Shown here: positions 60,101-64,000 of the stretch, one piece after another | Layout of the letters: each line of letters opens with the position of its first letter | How positions within the stretch are numbered: the stretch's first letter is position 1 | Assembly: GCA_028564925.1 (NCBI GenBank) | Contig: CM053033.1 | Coordinates: forward strand, 82,435,968 to 82,499,967 | Length of the DNA: 64,000 bases | Direction of reading: 5' to 3' | DNA from: Lithobates sylvaticus | Lineage: Eukaryota; Chordata; Amphibia; Anura; Ranidae | Position numbers and translations under genes: made by a program | Notes under the pieces: generated by a model | Told to the model about the DNA's origin: nothing | The model's database searches: none | The model's input: only the letters and a program-made list of their open reading frames with translations

Positions 60101-61338
60101 TAAAGAACTGAGTGCACTCTGTCTCTTCAGGTTATGCCTTTGGCTGGGGTCCAATCACCTGGCTCCTGATGGCTGAGATTCTTCCACTAAAAGCTCGCGG
60201 AATGGCATCTGGTCTATGTGTGGTGGTCAGCTGGATCACCGGCTTTGTTCTTACTGAGGCTTTCCTTCCTGTCGTGGTAAGCACTTGATCATTTTCTTTC
60301 TATATTGTTATAGGATAAAGGTGCTATAATTTACATACAGATTGTAATTGTTACTATTCTTCTAAACCAGTGGTGTCCAAACTGCGGCCCGAGGGCCAGA
60401 TGCAGCCCTTTGTTTGCTTCTATCCAGCCCTTGGGACACTATTCCTCCAACTGACATCAATGATGAGGCATCATTCCTCCCACTGACACCATTAATGAAG
60501 CACTCTTCTCCCACGGACATCAATGGTGGGGCACTATGCCTCTGACTAAAACCAATGATGGGTGACCATTCCTCCCACTGACACCATTAATGGGGCACTC
60601 TTCTCCCACTGACATCATCAATGGGGCACTATTCCTCCAAAACCAATGATAGGGCACTATTCCTCCCACTGACACCATTAATGGGGCACTCTTCTCCCAC
60701 TGACATCGTCAATGGGGCACTATTCCTCCAAAACCAATGATAGGGCACTATTCCTCCCACTGACACCATTAATGGGGCACTCTTCTCCCACTGACAACAT
60801 CAATGGGGCACTATTCCTCCAAAACCAATGATAGGGCACTATTCCTCCCACTGACACCATTAATGGGGCACTATTCCTCCCACTGACACCATCAATGGGG
60901 GCACTATTCCTCCTATAGATACCAACCATGGGGCACTATTCCTCCTGCTAAAACCAACAAAGAGGCACTATTCCTCCTATTAAAACCAATGATGGGAAAT
61001 AATTTACTCCCACTGATGCCAGGACATTTTCTACTCACACTGGCTACAGTCCAGCCCCCCTAAAGCCTGAAGGACAATAAACTGGCCCTTTGTTTAATAA
61101 GTTGAGAGACCCTAATTTAAAAGATGGTGGGTTTCCTCTCATCTGACATATAAAAGTTGAACACATTTCTTTATCTTTTCAGAGCGCCTTCCAGCTGGAG
61201 ACTCCTTTCTTCTTCTTCACCTTCATCTGTATTTGCTGCCTCATCTTCACCTACTTTGCTGTGCCGGAAACCAAAGGGCGGACACTGGAGCAGATCGAAT
61301 GCTACTTCCAATCAGGTCGACGTTCTTTTATGAGATAA
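26046..61338 (+). CDS. SLC2A6: SLC2A6 (GLUT6), ten coding exons, complete
   Basis: Coding exons: 26046-26137, 30034-30196, 31046-31252, 43268-43367, 45944-46155, 46930-47082, 50921-51029, 59522-59692, 60131-60276, 61183-61338. They total 1509 bases, 502 residues plus TAA; human GLUT6 has 507. All introns are GT-AG and the phases agree. The product is a class III facilitative hexose carrier with 12 membrane helices. Family marks: an amino-terminal acidic dileucine (DTRPLL, residues 2-7; such signals hold GLUT6/8 in endolysosomes), GRK 107-109, GRILTG 138-143, ExxxxxxR 159-166, PWRW 192-195, MPDSPR 214-219, QQMSGIN 286-292, DKAGRK 334-339, GWGPITW 407-413, PETKGR 479-484. Sequons at N369 and N374 lie in the large extracytoplasmic loop typical of class III. 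Similarity to human GLUT6 ([25 protein letters not shown]) is high throughout and exceeds that to GLUT8 as I remember it. Confidence 0.96.
26322..26723. mobile_element. MITE, TGCCGCGTACACA family, copy in intron 1
   Basis: The left end is TGCCGCGTACACATG. The right end decays after GATCGTGTGTATGCA. The interior has mirrored phrases such as TTTTTCCGACGGAATTCC and GCTGGCGGAATTCCGCCAGC-like sequence. The same family is at 29181, 38444, 40811 and, as outer shell, 48490. Confidence 0.8.
26735..27270 (+). mobile_element. Tc1-like 3' fragment with transposase remnant
   Basis: Downstream of the MITE, plus-strand sequence encodes the second half of a Tc1 transposase: [10 protein letters not shown], a TAG, then [16 protein letters not shown] and [15 protein letters not shown] with the last catalytic acid, ending at TAG 26997-26999. 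Non-coding 3' sequence with AATAAAATACATT follows. The 5' half is absent, so the copy is dead. Confidence 0.85.
27390..27590. repeat. Degenerate GGCCCATTCACAC-type repeat
   Basis: The stretch starts near GGCCCATTCACACTACTG and carries CACATGCATCTACATGGG phrases. It resembles the hydrophilic TTCACACT MITE group but lacks matching ends. Confidence 0.35.
27591..28525. other. Intron 1 sequence, nothing recognised
   Basis: AT-rich intron DNA with no element ends, exon or tandem array that I can support. Confidence 0.4.
28526..28907. mobile_element. MITE with 24-bp inverted ends (AGGGCCGGTTCACACTTGTG)
   Basis: The left end AGGGCCGGTTCACACTTGTG continues CGAT; the right end is its reverse complement with one or two changes (ATCGCACAAGTGTGAATC then GGCCCT). 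The interior consists of mirrored GCGATAT and CATATGCGATC phrases. It is non-coding, in intron 1. Confidence 0.85.
29181..29593. mobile_element. MITE, TGCCCCATACACACGG variant, intron 1
   Basis: The ends are mirrored: TGCCCCATACACACGGTCGG on the left and CCGTGTGTACGGGGCA on the right. Inner arms carry TTTTTCCGACGG and AAATCCGTCAGA type phrases. It lies 440 bases before exon 2. Well-preserved termini suggest a fairly young copy. Confidence 0.88.
30034..30196 (+). CDS. SLC2A6: SLC2A6 exon 2
   Basis: The acceptor is CCCACAG|AACACTG and the donor GGG|GTAATG. It encodes residues 31-85, covering helix 1 ([20 protein letters not shown]) and the first outer loop ([10 protein letters not shown] to TSWFG), colinear with human GLUT6. 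Confidence 0.95.
30400..30985. repeat. 52-bp tandem repeat in intron 2
   Basis: About ten units with CTCTTCTGATATACT, GGGC(A/T)TTTG and CTCTTCxCCTTCCACTA run through intron 2. The central four units are nearly identical at a spacing of 52 bases. The tract is pyrimidine-rich on the coding strand and ends about 60 bases before exon 3, so it could act as an unusual extended polypyrimidine environment. Confidence 0.9.
31046..31252 (+). CDS. SLC2A6: SLC2A6 exon 3
   Basis: The acceptor is TTGCAG|TCAGTG and the donor CCA|GTGAGT. It encodes residues 86-154 (helices 2-4): SVFALG, the inner-loop LGRK signature and [10 protein letters not shown]. Phase 0 at both ends. Confidence 0.96.
31557..33181 (+). 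mobile_element. Nearly full-length Tc1-like transposon, decayed
   Basis: Inverted ends of about 40 bases, CTCACAAAAGTGAGTACACCCC on the left mirrored by GGGGTGTACTTTTGTGTGAG on the right, enclose a single transposase gene. A second pair of GAGTACACCCCTATGTG / AGGGCTGTACTCAC sites lies inside. The total of about 1.62 kb is the normal Tc1 size. Confidence 0.9.
31927..32941 (+). pseudogene. Tc1-like transposase pseudogene
   Basis: It starts [14 protein letters not shown] with a paired-like helix-turn-helix ([20 protein letters not shown]). The DDE residues are in WSDEMK, FQHDN and [11 protein letters not shown]. In-frame stops lie at 32107 (TGA), 32329 (TAG) and 32515 (TGA). A frameshift near 32610 moves the rest into another frame, with a scrambled stretch after FQHDN, and the normal end [11 protein letters not shown] is at 32941. 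At least four breaks make it inactive. The TGA for CGA and TGG sites fit CpG and C-to-T decay. Confidence 0.9.
33179..33280. repeat. (TG)n(TA)n(TG)n microsatellite
   Basis: GTGAGTGAGTG leads into TG, then about 45 bases of TA, then TG and TATG repeats. It joins the right end of the Tc1 element to the LTR. Confidence 0.93.
33281..34496 (+). repeat. LTR, 1.2 kb, with TATA box
   Basis: It starts TGTAGCACCCTGG and ends CCTTGCTACA, so the ends form the short inverted repeat TGTAGCA/TGCTACA. CCTATATATTC at about 33483 is a TATA-like element. An AATAAA occurs near 34339 (AGAAATAAAAATC). The order fits a U3-R-U5 layout with a long U5 or R. Confidence 0.78.
34499..34516 (+). other. Retroelement primer-binding site
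   Basis: TGGCGCCCAATGCAGGGC starts two bases after the LTR end. TGGCGCCC is the start of the tRNA-Lys-type sites of many vertebrate retroviruses; the downstream bases differ from the classic site, so the primer tRNA is uncertain. Confidence 0.7.
34517..35111 (+). other. Internal retroelement sequence, left of the hAT insertion
   Basis: The stretch has plus-strand open pieces, one Cys-rich ([21 protein letters not shown] and LICGECSA) around 34874-35107. The spaced CxxC pairs suggest a zinc-binding protein, but I do not recognise the family. The reading is cut by the hAT element. Confidence 0.4.
35518..35990. mobile_element. piggyBac-like MITE fragment inside the hAT element
   Basis: It begins at TTAA (35514-35517) with CCACTTGGTCC and runs parallel to the element at 33-894: GCGACTGCGTCG-like start, TTTAGGCCGATATGTAT, GGTTTGCGCAAAAGTTATAG and TTATGGCG. 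The right end is truncated. Confidence 0.7.
36300..36470 (-). promoter_or_regulatory. Promoter-like module in hAT MITE
   Basis: On the minus strand, CCAAT-type palindromes (ATTGGCCACAGG and its mirror, TTGGCCAAT-like sites) precede CACACTATATAAGACC. The same module sits at 15830-15960. The arrangement resembles a Pol II promoter; no transcript is shown. Confidence 0.4.
36651..37850 (+). other. Internal retroelement sequence, right of the hAT insertion
   Basis: Plus-strand open pieces end at about 36926, 37197, 37555 and 37805. Their amino acid makeup (Val, Pro and Lys-rich, then a more globular part) is protein-like, but I do not recognise a domain. The copy is broken. It may be gag-like or a lineage-specific region. 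Confidence 0.4.
38444..38856. mobile_element. MITE, TGCCGCGTACA family, intron 3
   Basis: Inverted ends TGCCGCGTACATGCGATC and CCGTGTGTACGCCGCA lie just after an AT microsatellite (38390-38419). The interior parallels the copies at 26322 and 40811 (GCTTCCGAGCATGCGTCGAA, GTTTTCCGTCGGAAAAA). Confidence 0.87.
38870..39249. other. Intron 3 stretch, nothing recognised
   Basis: AT-rich DNA between a MITE and the next TTAA element. It may be the tail of the retroelement or plain intron; no motif decides. Confidence 0.3.
39254..40195. mobile_element. piggyBac-like MITE, second subfamily, decayed
   Basis: It begins at TTAA (39250-39253) with CCACTCTTTTTGAGATG and matches, for about 700 bases, the element at 53551-59024 once its LINE is set aside: AACCCCCAAACATTATA, ATTTGCGCAGCGGTCTTACA, GATAATGTTACGCC and CAAAATTGCGCCCGCT. 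The right end is not clear. Confidence 0.65.
40811..41200. mobile_element. MITE, TGCCTCGTACACACGAG variant, intron 3
   Basis: Ends TGCCTCGTACACACGAG and CGTGTGTACGGGGCA are inverted, with TTA before and TAA after. The interior is close to the copy at 26322. Confidence 0.85.
41210..43267. other. Rest of intron 3, mostly unclassified
   Basis: About 41215-41540 has mirrored TGTGCAATGCAGTAGC and CATACAAGTGTGAACAGAGCC phrases like a decayed TTCACACT-type MITE. 42160-42330 carries a CATTCACACCTGAG repeat. No exon other than exon 4 at the end was seen. Confidence 0.4.
43268..43367 (+). CDS. SLC2A6: SLC2A6 exon 4
   Basis: The acceptor is ATTGCAG|GTTTAT and the donor CTCA|GTACGT. It encodes residues 155-187 (helix 5): [16 protein letters not shown] and PQLMAV. 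It ends in phase 1; codon 188 is completed by exon 5. Confidence 0.95.
43735..44170. repeat. GC-rich interspersed repeat in intron 4
   Basis: A CpG-rich block (43840-44060: GGCGCCTGCACGCC, GCATGCGCCGGAGAGACGTC, ATGGCGGCGACGGAGG) sits between AT-rich arms with palindromes such as CCTACAGGTAAG...CTTACCTGTAGG and AGCTAGTATGC...GCATACTAGCT. It looks like a repeat with promoter-like GC content, not a host CpG island. A 42-codon ATGGCGGCG start is chance. Confidence 0.45.
44333..44797. mobile_element. Tigger/pogo-like MITE with internal hairpin
   Basis: Ends CAGTAAAACCTTGGTTTGAG and CCAAGGTTTTACTG are inverted and flanked by TA on both sides (44331-44332, 44798-44799). TA duplication with CAGT...ACTG ends fits the pogo/Tigger branch of Tc1/mariner. 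A nested inverted repeat at about 44450-44562 (AAAAGAGAAGAGAGGCGCC and its complement GGAGCGCCTCTTCTCTTTT) looks like a second insertion. Confidence 0.82.
45190..45600. repeat. GGA-rich minisatellite region in intron 4
   Basis: From about 45330 to 45520 the plus strand is built of GGAGGAGGAGGA, GAAGGTGGGACTGG and GACATGGGATGGAG units of irregular length. It is purine-rich with triplex or G-quadruplex potential. Open frames on either strand are repeat by-products. Confidence 0.7.
45944..46155 (+). CDS. SLC2A6: SLC2A6 exon 5
   Basis: The acceptor is CTCAG|GTATTG and the donor AAG|GTATTG. It encodes residues 188-258: [10 protein letters not shown] (helix 6), MPDSPRF and the start of the large inner loop ([16 protein letters not shown]). 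Confidence 0.94.
46160..46860. repeat. Degenerate ~33-bp tandem repeat in intron 5
   Basis: About twenty imperfect units of the form CCAGAACAATGACACACTGACA plus TTGGGG fill most of intron 5, beginning directly behind the exon 5 donor. The spread of sequence between units indicates an old array. Confidence 0.85.
46930..47082 (+). CDS. SLC2A6: SLC2A6 exon 6
   Basis: The acceptor is TTTCAG|AACAGT and the donor CTG|GTGAGG. It encodes residues 259-309: end of the inner loop, then helix 7 with the substrate-site motif [12 protein letters not shown]. Phase 0 at both ends. Confidence 0.95.
47083..48489. other. Intron 6, first part, nothing recognised
   Basis: AT-rich intron DNA; no element ends, tandem repeat or exon could be supported. 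Confidence 0.4.
49535..49715. promoter_or_regulatory. Symmetric TATA/GC-box promoter-like core, intron 6 element
   Basis: A consensus TATA box faces outward on each side: CTATATAAGTC at about 49694 (plus) and its mirror GACTTATATAG at about 49540 (minus). Between them are mirrored GC boxes (GTGACCCCGCCCC and GGGGCGGGGTCACC) and TGATGTCAC-like CRE half-sites. This is the best promoter motif set in the window, but activity is untested. Confidence 0.6.
50005..50050 (+). terminator. Strong poly(A) site motif, sense strand of SLC2A6
   Basis: AATAAAATATTTTTTC followed by GTGTGTGTGTTTTTG gives a hexamer plus GT-rich element at the right spacing. The mirror image is at about 49190-49235 on the minus strand. 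Outward transcripts from the core would be roughly 310 bases. The plus-strand copy lies inside intron 6 in the sense direction. Confidence 0.6.
50921..51029 (+). CDS. SLC2A6: SLC2A6 exon 7
   Basis: The acceptor is CTTTAG|CCAGGA and the donor TCTG|GTAAGT. It encodes residues 310-345: helix 8 ([19 protein letters not shown]) and the DKAGRK loop. It lies 177 bases after the palindromic element and 77 bases before a 37-base G run. Confidence 0.95.
51107..51143 (+). repeat. G homopolymer, 37 bases, intron 7
   Basis: An uninterrupted run of 37 G on the coding strand, 77 bases after the exon 7 donor. The length may be affected by sequencing error. Confidence 0.9.
51215..51575. mobile_element. Decayed MITE, AGGCCCCATTCACACG type, intron 7
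   Basis: The left end AGGCCCCATTCACACGAAC and the right end, complement of CCCATGTGAAAGAACCCT, are partly inverted. The interior GGATCGGATGGCAG phrases match the element at 21925-22266. Confidence 0.6.
52165..52890. mobile_element. Inverted-repeat element, arms 240 and 375 bp, intron 7
   Basis: The left arm (CCAACCTGAGTTGACTACAA to CCCAACCAAGGATC) is the reverse complement of the right arm (GATCCTTGGTTGGGTGG to TTGTAGTTAACTCAGGTTGG), around a loop near 52405-52508. The right arm has extra repeats of TTTTTAGGTGGGAATTTTAGG and a second GTCAGGGCTGGGTCATATGG. The class is unknown. Confidence 0.8.
52891..53546. other. Intron 7 stretch, nothing recognised
   Basis: No exon or defined element was seen between the inverted repeat and the TTAA element. 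Confidence 0.4.
53600..57913 (-). mobile_element. L1/Tx1-type LINE, antisense, 5' truncated before ORF2
   Basis: A perfect 14-bp duplication, GTTTACATGTTTAA, flanks the insert (53586-53599 and 57914-57927). On the minus strand the order is a short leader, ORF2, a 0.43 kb 3' UTR and an A-rich tail (T-rich at 53600-53632). ORF1 is missing; the insert starts in the pyrimidine-rich stretch just before ORF2. Long duplication plus tail indicates target-primed reverse transcription. The open ORF2 and perfect duplication suggest a recent insertion. Confidence 0.93.
54038..57799 (-). CDS. LINE ORF2: endonuclease and reverse transcriptase, 1253 aa
   Basis: The ORF is uninterrupted over 1253 residues, the normal length for L1/Tx1 ORF2. 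Residues about 1-240 form the apurinic-type endonuclease: SLNAKGL, QETHF, TIYTPN, GGDLNVP, SRIDYF and SDHAP hold the expected Asn, Glu, Tyr, Asp and His residues. The reverse transcriptase (about 450-760) shows [42 protein letters not shown] and the catalytic YADD near residue 700. A carboxyl-terminal Cys/His cluster ([18 protein letters not shown]) sits near 1125. [14 protein letters not shown] resembles the Tx1 group. All visible catalytic residues are present, so the enzyme could be functional. It would nick target DNA and copy its RNA into the nick. The ATG opens the endonuclease directly. Confidence 0.95.
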   Translation of the reverse strand: METINIISLNAKGLNIPEKRRMFIHELQRYGSDIALIQETHFRDDKLPNLKSKSFPTVYHSTNQEAKSKGVSILLASRVPWVLIDQVKDPIGRFLFVKGKIGEALITLATIYTPNVHQEKFLNKVLGRLTEFTEGHLILGGDLNVPLNPAEDTSSGVSSLPAGTCSRIAKTLHKNQLIDIWRLFFPADRDYTFFSAPHRSYSRIDYFLVPHSQLEAVQEISIGSITWSDHAPIFMKYALQNTRNNRLRQWRLNESLLQDKEILEDVIKELDFFFIINDNSECDPGNIWEAHKTVIRGILIKHGARINRQRRERLKLLLEELAILEGQHKQTLSELLEKDLKAKRTQISDLLLYKAKAALQISKKFTYESGDKCGSYLARSLREQRQRNYIPHLISSKKLKITKPKDIVKEFQEFYKSLYNLQTKPPTQEQIDNYLTQSQMPQIGEPDREEMEKPITIEELQGAIKNTKLGKAPGPDGLSAQYYKILFPSLISFMVKFFNSLSMTARFAKETTLAQISVIPKEGKDPSSCGSYRPISLLNLDLKIFSKIIANRIQQHITRLIHLDQVGFVPTREARDNTTKVLNLLHVADKSKIRSVFINTDAEKAFDRVNWNFMISVLRFGGFGNRMVKWITSIYSNPTARVQVNGVISETFQVSNGTRQGCPLSPLLFALSLEPLLCLIRQNQDITGIKIREAQYKISAYADDMMFSLTNPLISIPNLMKEFKRYKLLSNLQINYTKSEAMGVNCPQGVINQMKENFRFKWTDTALTYLGTRLTYNMDKIFGLNFPPLLQEVKMLLNKWKIGLHSWIGRCNIIKMNILPKFLYLLQALPIRIPVKYFKQGQKIVFDFIWAYKQPRIRRTQLTRTKEQGGLAVPDLRRYHQAIHLSRVIDWNRHKETKLWVQMEDAQSPVELRRAPWCSTSSLKDILKHPLIGTTLRNCKSIFPLIGITPEISPLYPILGNPEFPPGIDDSSFKYLRNKGDFNALNYLKEGRWWTIKELMDEGRLRFWSALQTTHFLKTLANPRCFDRPLNNFEKMCLEKGIKSHTLTFNYTILSKVKENDKLSCVLEWERELGINFSNKQIDQVLRFTHELSICVKTQETNFKIFSRWYKTPEKLKRFLPDASDLCWRCQANIGTMLHIFWDCPKLKNYWMEIGRILQMVTEYRIPDDPCFFLFHISQIPEKKYRELVIGHLVDAAKACIPMVWKSTTPPTVGKWIQKVEEINKLENLVLSSRHQQDRYIEIWSPWNIFLRS
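57914..57927. repeat. LINE target-site duplication, right copy
   Basis: GTTTACATGTTTAA is identical to 53586-53599 on the other side of the LINE. Confidence 0.92.
59029..59521. other. End of intron 7, nothing recognised
   Basis: Unclassified intron DNA up to the exon 8 acceptor. Two Ala/Ser-poor short open frames on the two strands are not conserved-looking. Confidence 0.4.
59522..59692 (+). CDS. SLC2A6: SLC2A6 exon 8
   Basis: The acceptor is CCTTTAG|GCTCTT and the donor TTAG|GTAGGT. It encodes residues 346-402: helix 9, the long class III outer loop with sequons NST (369) and NMT (374), and the start of helix 10. Confidence 0.95.
59693..60130. repeat. Intron 8, degenerate ~100-bp repeats
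   Basis: Phrases such as CACTTCTCTTGTTC, GTATGCCxGG and ATTCTTAGTATC recur four times at roughly 60-120 base spacing across intron 8, so most of this short intron is an old imperfect tandem repeat. Confidence 0.5.
60131..60276 (+). CDS. SLC2A6: SLC2A6 exon 9
   Basis: The acceptor is TCTTCAG|GTTATG and the donor GTG|GTAAGC. It encodes residues 403-451: [19 protein letters not shown] (helix 10) and helix 11 with SGLCVVVSW. Confidence 0.96.
60368..61113. mobile_element. hAT-type element with internal minisatellite, intron 9
   Basis: It starts CAGTGGTGTCCAAACTGCGG and ends with the degraded mirror GGCCCTTTG...GTTGAGAGACCC. From about 60420 to 61010 it is a 30-36 bp minisatellite, CCACTGACACCATTAATGGGG plus CACTATTCCTC. 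The start motif is typical of hAT elements in fish and frogs. No transposase. This is the second hAT copy in the window filled with a minisatellite. Confidence 0.8.
61183..61338 (+). CDS. SLC2A6: SLC2A6 exon 10, stop
   Basis: The acceptor is TTTTCAG|AGCGCC. It encodes residues 452-502: helix 12, [12 protein letters not shown] and the tail SGRRSFMR, ending TAA at 61336-61338. The tail matches human GLUT6 (TGRRSFLR). Confidence 0.96.
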   Translation, partial: SAFQLETPFFFFTFICICCLIFTYFAVPETKGRTLEQIECYFQSGRRSFMR

Positions 61339-61830
61339 TCAAGGAAGGCCTTCTAATGATGCAGTGGAAAGACTGTTGTGAAATTTAGCCAGTAGCTTGG
61401 AGCTACAAAACTGGATGTGTGCCAAAGAGACGGGTTCAAAAAACAATTCTAGGTCTTCAATGAGTCTGAACATACACTAAAGGCACCTCTGAGACTAAAA
61501 CATTGATCCACCACTGTGGACTATATTTCAGGAGCAAAGGTCCGTGCACTGGAGATTAAATTCAGATTCCACCACTGTGTTGCTTTGCGGTCACAGTATG
61601 TGGGACAGTCTGATGTGTTTGTGGTACACAGGCACTGGATTGAGCGTAAGATTCTGACAATGAAGTTCTGACACCCAAAAGTGCATTCAAAATACAAAAC
61701 AGACATGGATAAATAGCTATTTACTGTAAACAATGTATACATTGTAAATTACTTACAAGACTTGTGTTTTCCCAAGTGTAGAATCATATCATTCACTTAC
61801 ATTAAAGTAATTAAAATAATTGAAATGTCA
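61339..61830 (+). promoter_or_regulatory. SLC2A6: SLC2A6 3' UTR with candidate poly(A) signal
   Basis: About 0.46 kb of sequence without a recognisable repeat follows the stop. ATTAAA at 61801-61806, with T-rich sequence 40-50 bases later, is the best poly(A) signal. No AATAAA occurs between the stop and this site. The actual end is unconfirmed. Confidence 0.5.
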
Positions 61831-61859
61831 AATACATCTTATTTTTTAATCCTCTAAAC

Positions 61860-61985
61860 CAGGGGTCTCAAACTGGTGGCCCTCCAGCTGGTGCGAAACT
61901 ACAAGTCCCATGTTGCATTGCAAGGCTGACAGTTACAAGCATGACTCCCACAGGTAGAGGCATGATGGGAGTTTCCTCCTGCGGT
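61860..61985. repeat. hAT-type end fragment (CAGGGGTCTCAAACTGG)
   Basis: CAGGGGTCTCAAACTGGTGG, GGCCCTCCAGCTG and AACTACAAGTCCCATG are the left-end motifs of a widespread hAT MITE group. The right end is lost. Confidence 0.75.
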
Positions 61986-62918
61986 AAAAGTCGCATGACC
62001 AACACTGTATGTGGCTTCTGCCGAAGGGGAGGAGAGTTGCTGCTGAATGGCCAGGTCTGCCTTCAACTCTCTTCCTATTAGCAGAGATCACGTCACATAC
62101 ACCGACTAAAGAGTGCATTAAGCACTGAGCATTTTTTAGTCAAGTCAGAAGTTGACAGCTTTACTTTAACTCAAAGTAAAACTTCAGGACAGTGTGGCTA
62201 TTACTGGAAGTGTTTGTGTGCTCACCTCGTACGCCATTTGTTTGTGGGAAGCTGGCACTGACGTGTATGGGACATTAGCAAACACACATTTCCTTGGCTC
62301 TCCCTCCAGACTTGTTCTGCTTTTACTTGTTATAGTCAAAGAAATAGGTAAAAAGCAATAATAATTGAGAAACGTACTACCATTCCCCAGCAAAAGCCTT
62401 TTCTGTGGAACAATGCTTAAACCAGCACTCCAAGGGTTTTTCTTAGTTTTGGATGGAAAGGGGGGAAGAATTTGTTGACTGTTCCCACCGGGGAGATTTT
62501 CTTTCATGTCCTGTTGTCAAGAGACCTGGCTGTGCTGTCTGGCAGGGAAGCCTTCTGCACAAGACTGGCTGAACAGAATTAGAAATCGTATGGCAAGTGA
62601 AACATTTCCATTATATGCACGTAGCCATTTGTCTGAAGTCCAGTTTTATTAGCAATTTAAAGATTAACGGTATGGTGCAAAGTACATTACATTTATTTAA
62701 TACCTACAAGAGAAGCAGTTGGGGAGGCCAAAATGGTATGAAGTTGGACGGGATCCATGATAATTGCATTTGTAGTTGTTTTTACAATCCGGCAGACCTA
62801 GGGCTCATTTCCATATAAATGGAAAATAGTCTCAGCCACAGCAATCGTAATGTTTCCTTTTATTCTCTTAGCAGCAGATATATGGCAGCTGTATGCTGGC
62901 TCTTCTTAATACCACTTA
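61986..62918. other. Downstream of SLC2A6, no gene seen
   Basis: No exon or complete element was recognised. Short open frames lack family features. Confidence 0.4.
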
Positions 62919-63046
62919 TGGGTGCTCAACCTGTGCCCCTCCAACTGTTGCAGAACTACAACTCCCATCATGCCTCTGCCTTTGGGAGTCATGTTTGTTA
63001 TTGTCTGTAGCTTGCAATGCCTCATGGGACACAGGTTGAGCGCCCA
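62919..63046. mobile_element. Small hAT-like MITE
   Basis: Ends TGGGTGCTCAACCTGTGCCC and GGGACACAGGTTGAGCGCCCA are inverted with two or three mismatches over 128 bases. The interior has AACTACAACTCCCATCATGCC and its mirror GCAATGCCTCATGGGA. Confidence 0.8.
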
Positions 63047-63101
63047 TGACTTAAACAGTCCATCCATCGAAAAAGTGATATTTTAGTTTTAGGTTAAACC
63101 T

Positions 63102-63123
63102 GGGGGGGGGGGGGGGGGGGGGG
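63102..63123 (+). repeat. G homopolymer, 22 bases
   Basis: Uninterrupted G run; the length may vary with sequencing. Confidence 0.9.
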
Positions 63124-63177
63124 TCTGACTCAGCCCCAGTTTCATAGAGGTCTTGAATATTCCAACATGATGCTTAA

Positions 63178-63830
63178 CCACTTGACCACTGGGCACTTAA
63201 ACCCCCTTCCTAACCAGACCAATTTTCAGCTTTCGGTGCTCTCACACTTTGAATGACAATTACTCAGTCATGCAACACTGTACCCAAATTAATTTTTGTC
63301 CTTTTTTTCACACAAATAGAGCTTTATTTTGGTGGTACTTAATCACTGCTTGTTTTTTTTATTTTTTTGAGCTATAAATCAAAAAAAAAAAAAAAAAAAA
63401 AAGACTGGAAATTTGGTAAAAATAAATAAGAAAATTCTTTGTTTCTATTAAAATTTATTGCAGAGTATTGCAGTATTGGCAGAGTATTGCACAGTACTGT
63501 CACTGAGCAGCGCTGTGGGCACTACACATCCAGCCCACAGCGCTGCTGCCATCTCTCCACTTCTTCCCTCTCACTGTACAAATCAGTACAGAGAGGGGAG
63601 GGAGGAACCGGTGTCATGACGTGACGCCGGTTTTTTTACATGTGATCGCTCCGTCACTTGACGGAGCGATCACATGGCAAACGGCCGATATCATCCGGAC
63701 CCGGCGGTCATGGATGTTCCCGAGTGCACGCCCCAGGGGGCGCGCGGGAGCAAGATTCTGGGAGGACGTCCCTTGGGCCGACCCTTGGGCCGACCGCGAT
63801 GTAGCCGTATTTTTTTTGAAAATATGGTAT
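63178..63830. mobile_element. piggyBac-like MITE, right end unresolved
   Basis: It follows TTAA (63174-63177) and starts CCACTTGACCACTGGGCAC. It shares AATAGAGCTTTATTTTGGTGG and ATTGAGCTATAAATCAAAA-like phrases with the element at 33-894. An internal hairpin TGTGATCGCTCCGTCA/TGACGGAGCGATCACA is at 63640-63675. No mirrored right end was found; a TTAA near 63829 may be the limit. Confidence 0.6.
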
Positions 63831-64000
63831 TAACTGTATGCAGCCTCAGCTACATATGGTACACAGTGCTGTGTTCTGGCAGTGAGACAGGGACTTCCTG
63901 TCATTCACAGGAAGATTTGTATTCTATGAATAAATAGAAAGCTTTCTCTGATTGGCTGAGTCAGAAATTGTGATGTCATCTGTCTGTCTTTCCGCTTCAG

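Overview
The window is vertebrate nuclear DNA, most likely from a frog and plausibly a ranid. The reasons are one host gene with GT-AG introns spread over 35 kb, a Tx1/L1-type LINE, several Tc1-like transposons, hAT and TTAA-target (piggyBac-like) non-autonomous elements, and repeated copies of a MITE whose ends read TGCCGCGTACACACG. The species is inferred from repeat content, not proven. There are no bacterial-type operons, tRNA or rRNA genes or CRISPR arrays.

Host gene. A complete ten-exon SLC2A6 gene (GLUT6, a facilitative hexose transporter of the major facilitator superfamily) lies on the plus strand, with coding parts from 26046 to 61338. All nine introns have GT-AG ends, and the phases fit into one 502-residue frame with no stop. 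Everything else in the window is mobile or simple-sequence DNA.

1-9010: a minus-strand Tc1-like transposon, cut off by the left window edge, is broken by two later insertions. One is a TTAA-flanked piggyBac-like MITE (33-894). The other is a 7.2 kb LTR retrotransposon (1555-8750) with near-identical 0.75 kb LTRs and a gag-like coiled-coil/zinc-knuckle ORF. 9757-14977: a 5.2 kb palindrome made of two smaller palindromes, each carrying a divergent promoter-like centre and flanking poly(A) signals. 15025-20304: older repeats, a Tc1 fragment, and a hAT element filled by a ~30 bp minisatellite and partly duplicated. 20305-26045: MITE fragments and an inverted-repeat element upstream of SLC2A6.

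26046-61338: SLC2A6 with transposon-filled introns. Intron 3 holds a decayed Tc1 element, a 1.2 kb LTR with internal retroelement sequence interrupted by a hAT MITE, two further MITEs and a piggyBac-like repeat. Intron 6 holds a second palindromic element (48490-50744) that shares its inner cassette with the 9.8-15 kb element but has different terminal repeats. Intron 7 holds a piggyBac-like element split by an antisense LINE with an open 1253-residue ORF2. Introns 2, 5 and 9 hold minisatellites. 61339-64000: 3' UTR with a candidate poly(A) signal, then hAT-like and piggyBac-like repeats.

The main discovery candidate is the palindromic cassette shared by two elements with different ends. It has a symmetric GC-box promoter core, purine-rich arms, AATAAA signals and a distal GGGGTAC/GTACCCC hairpin.
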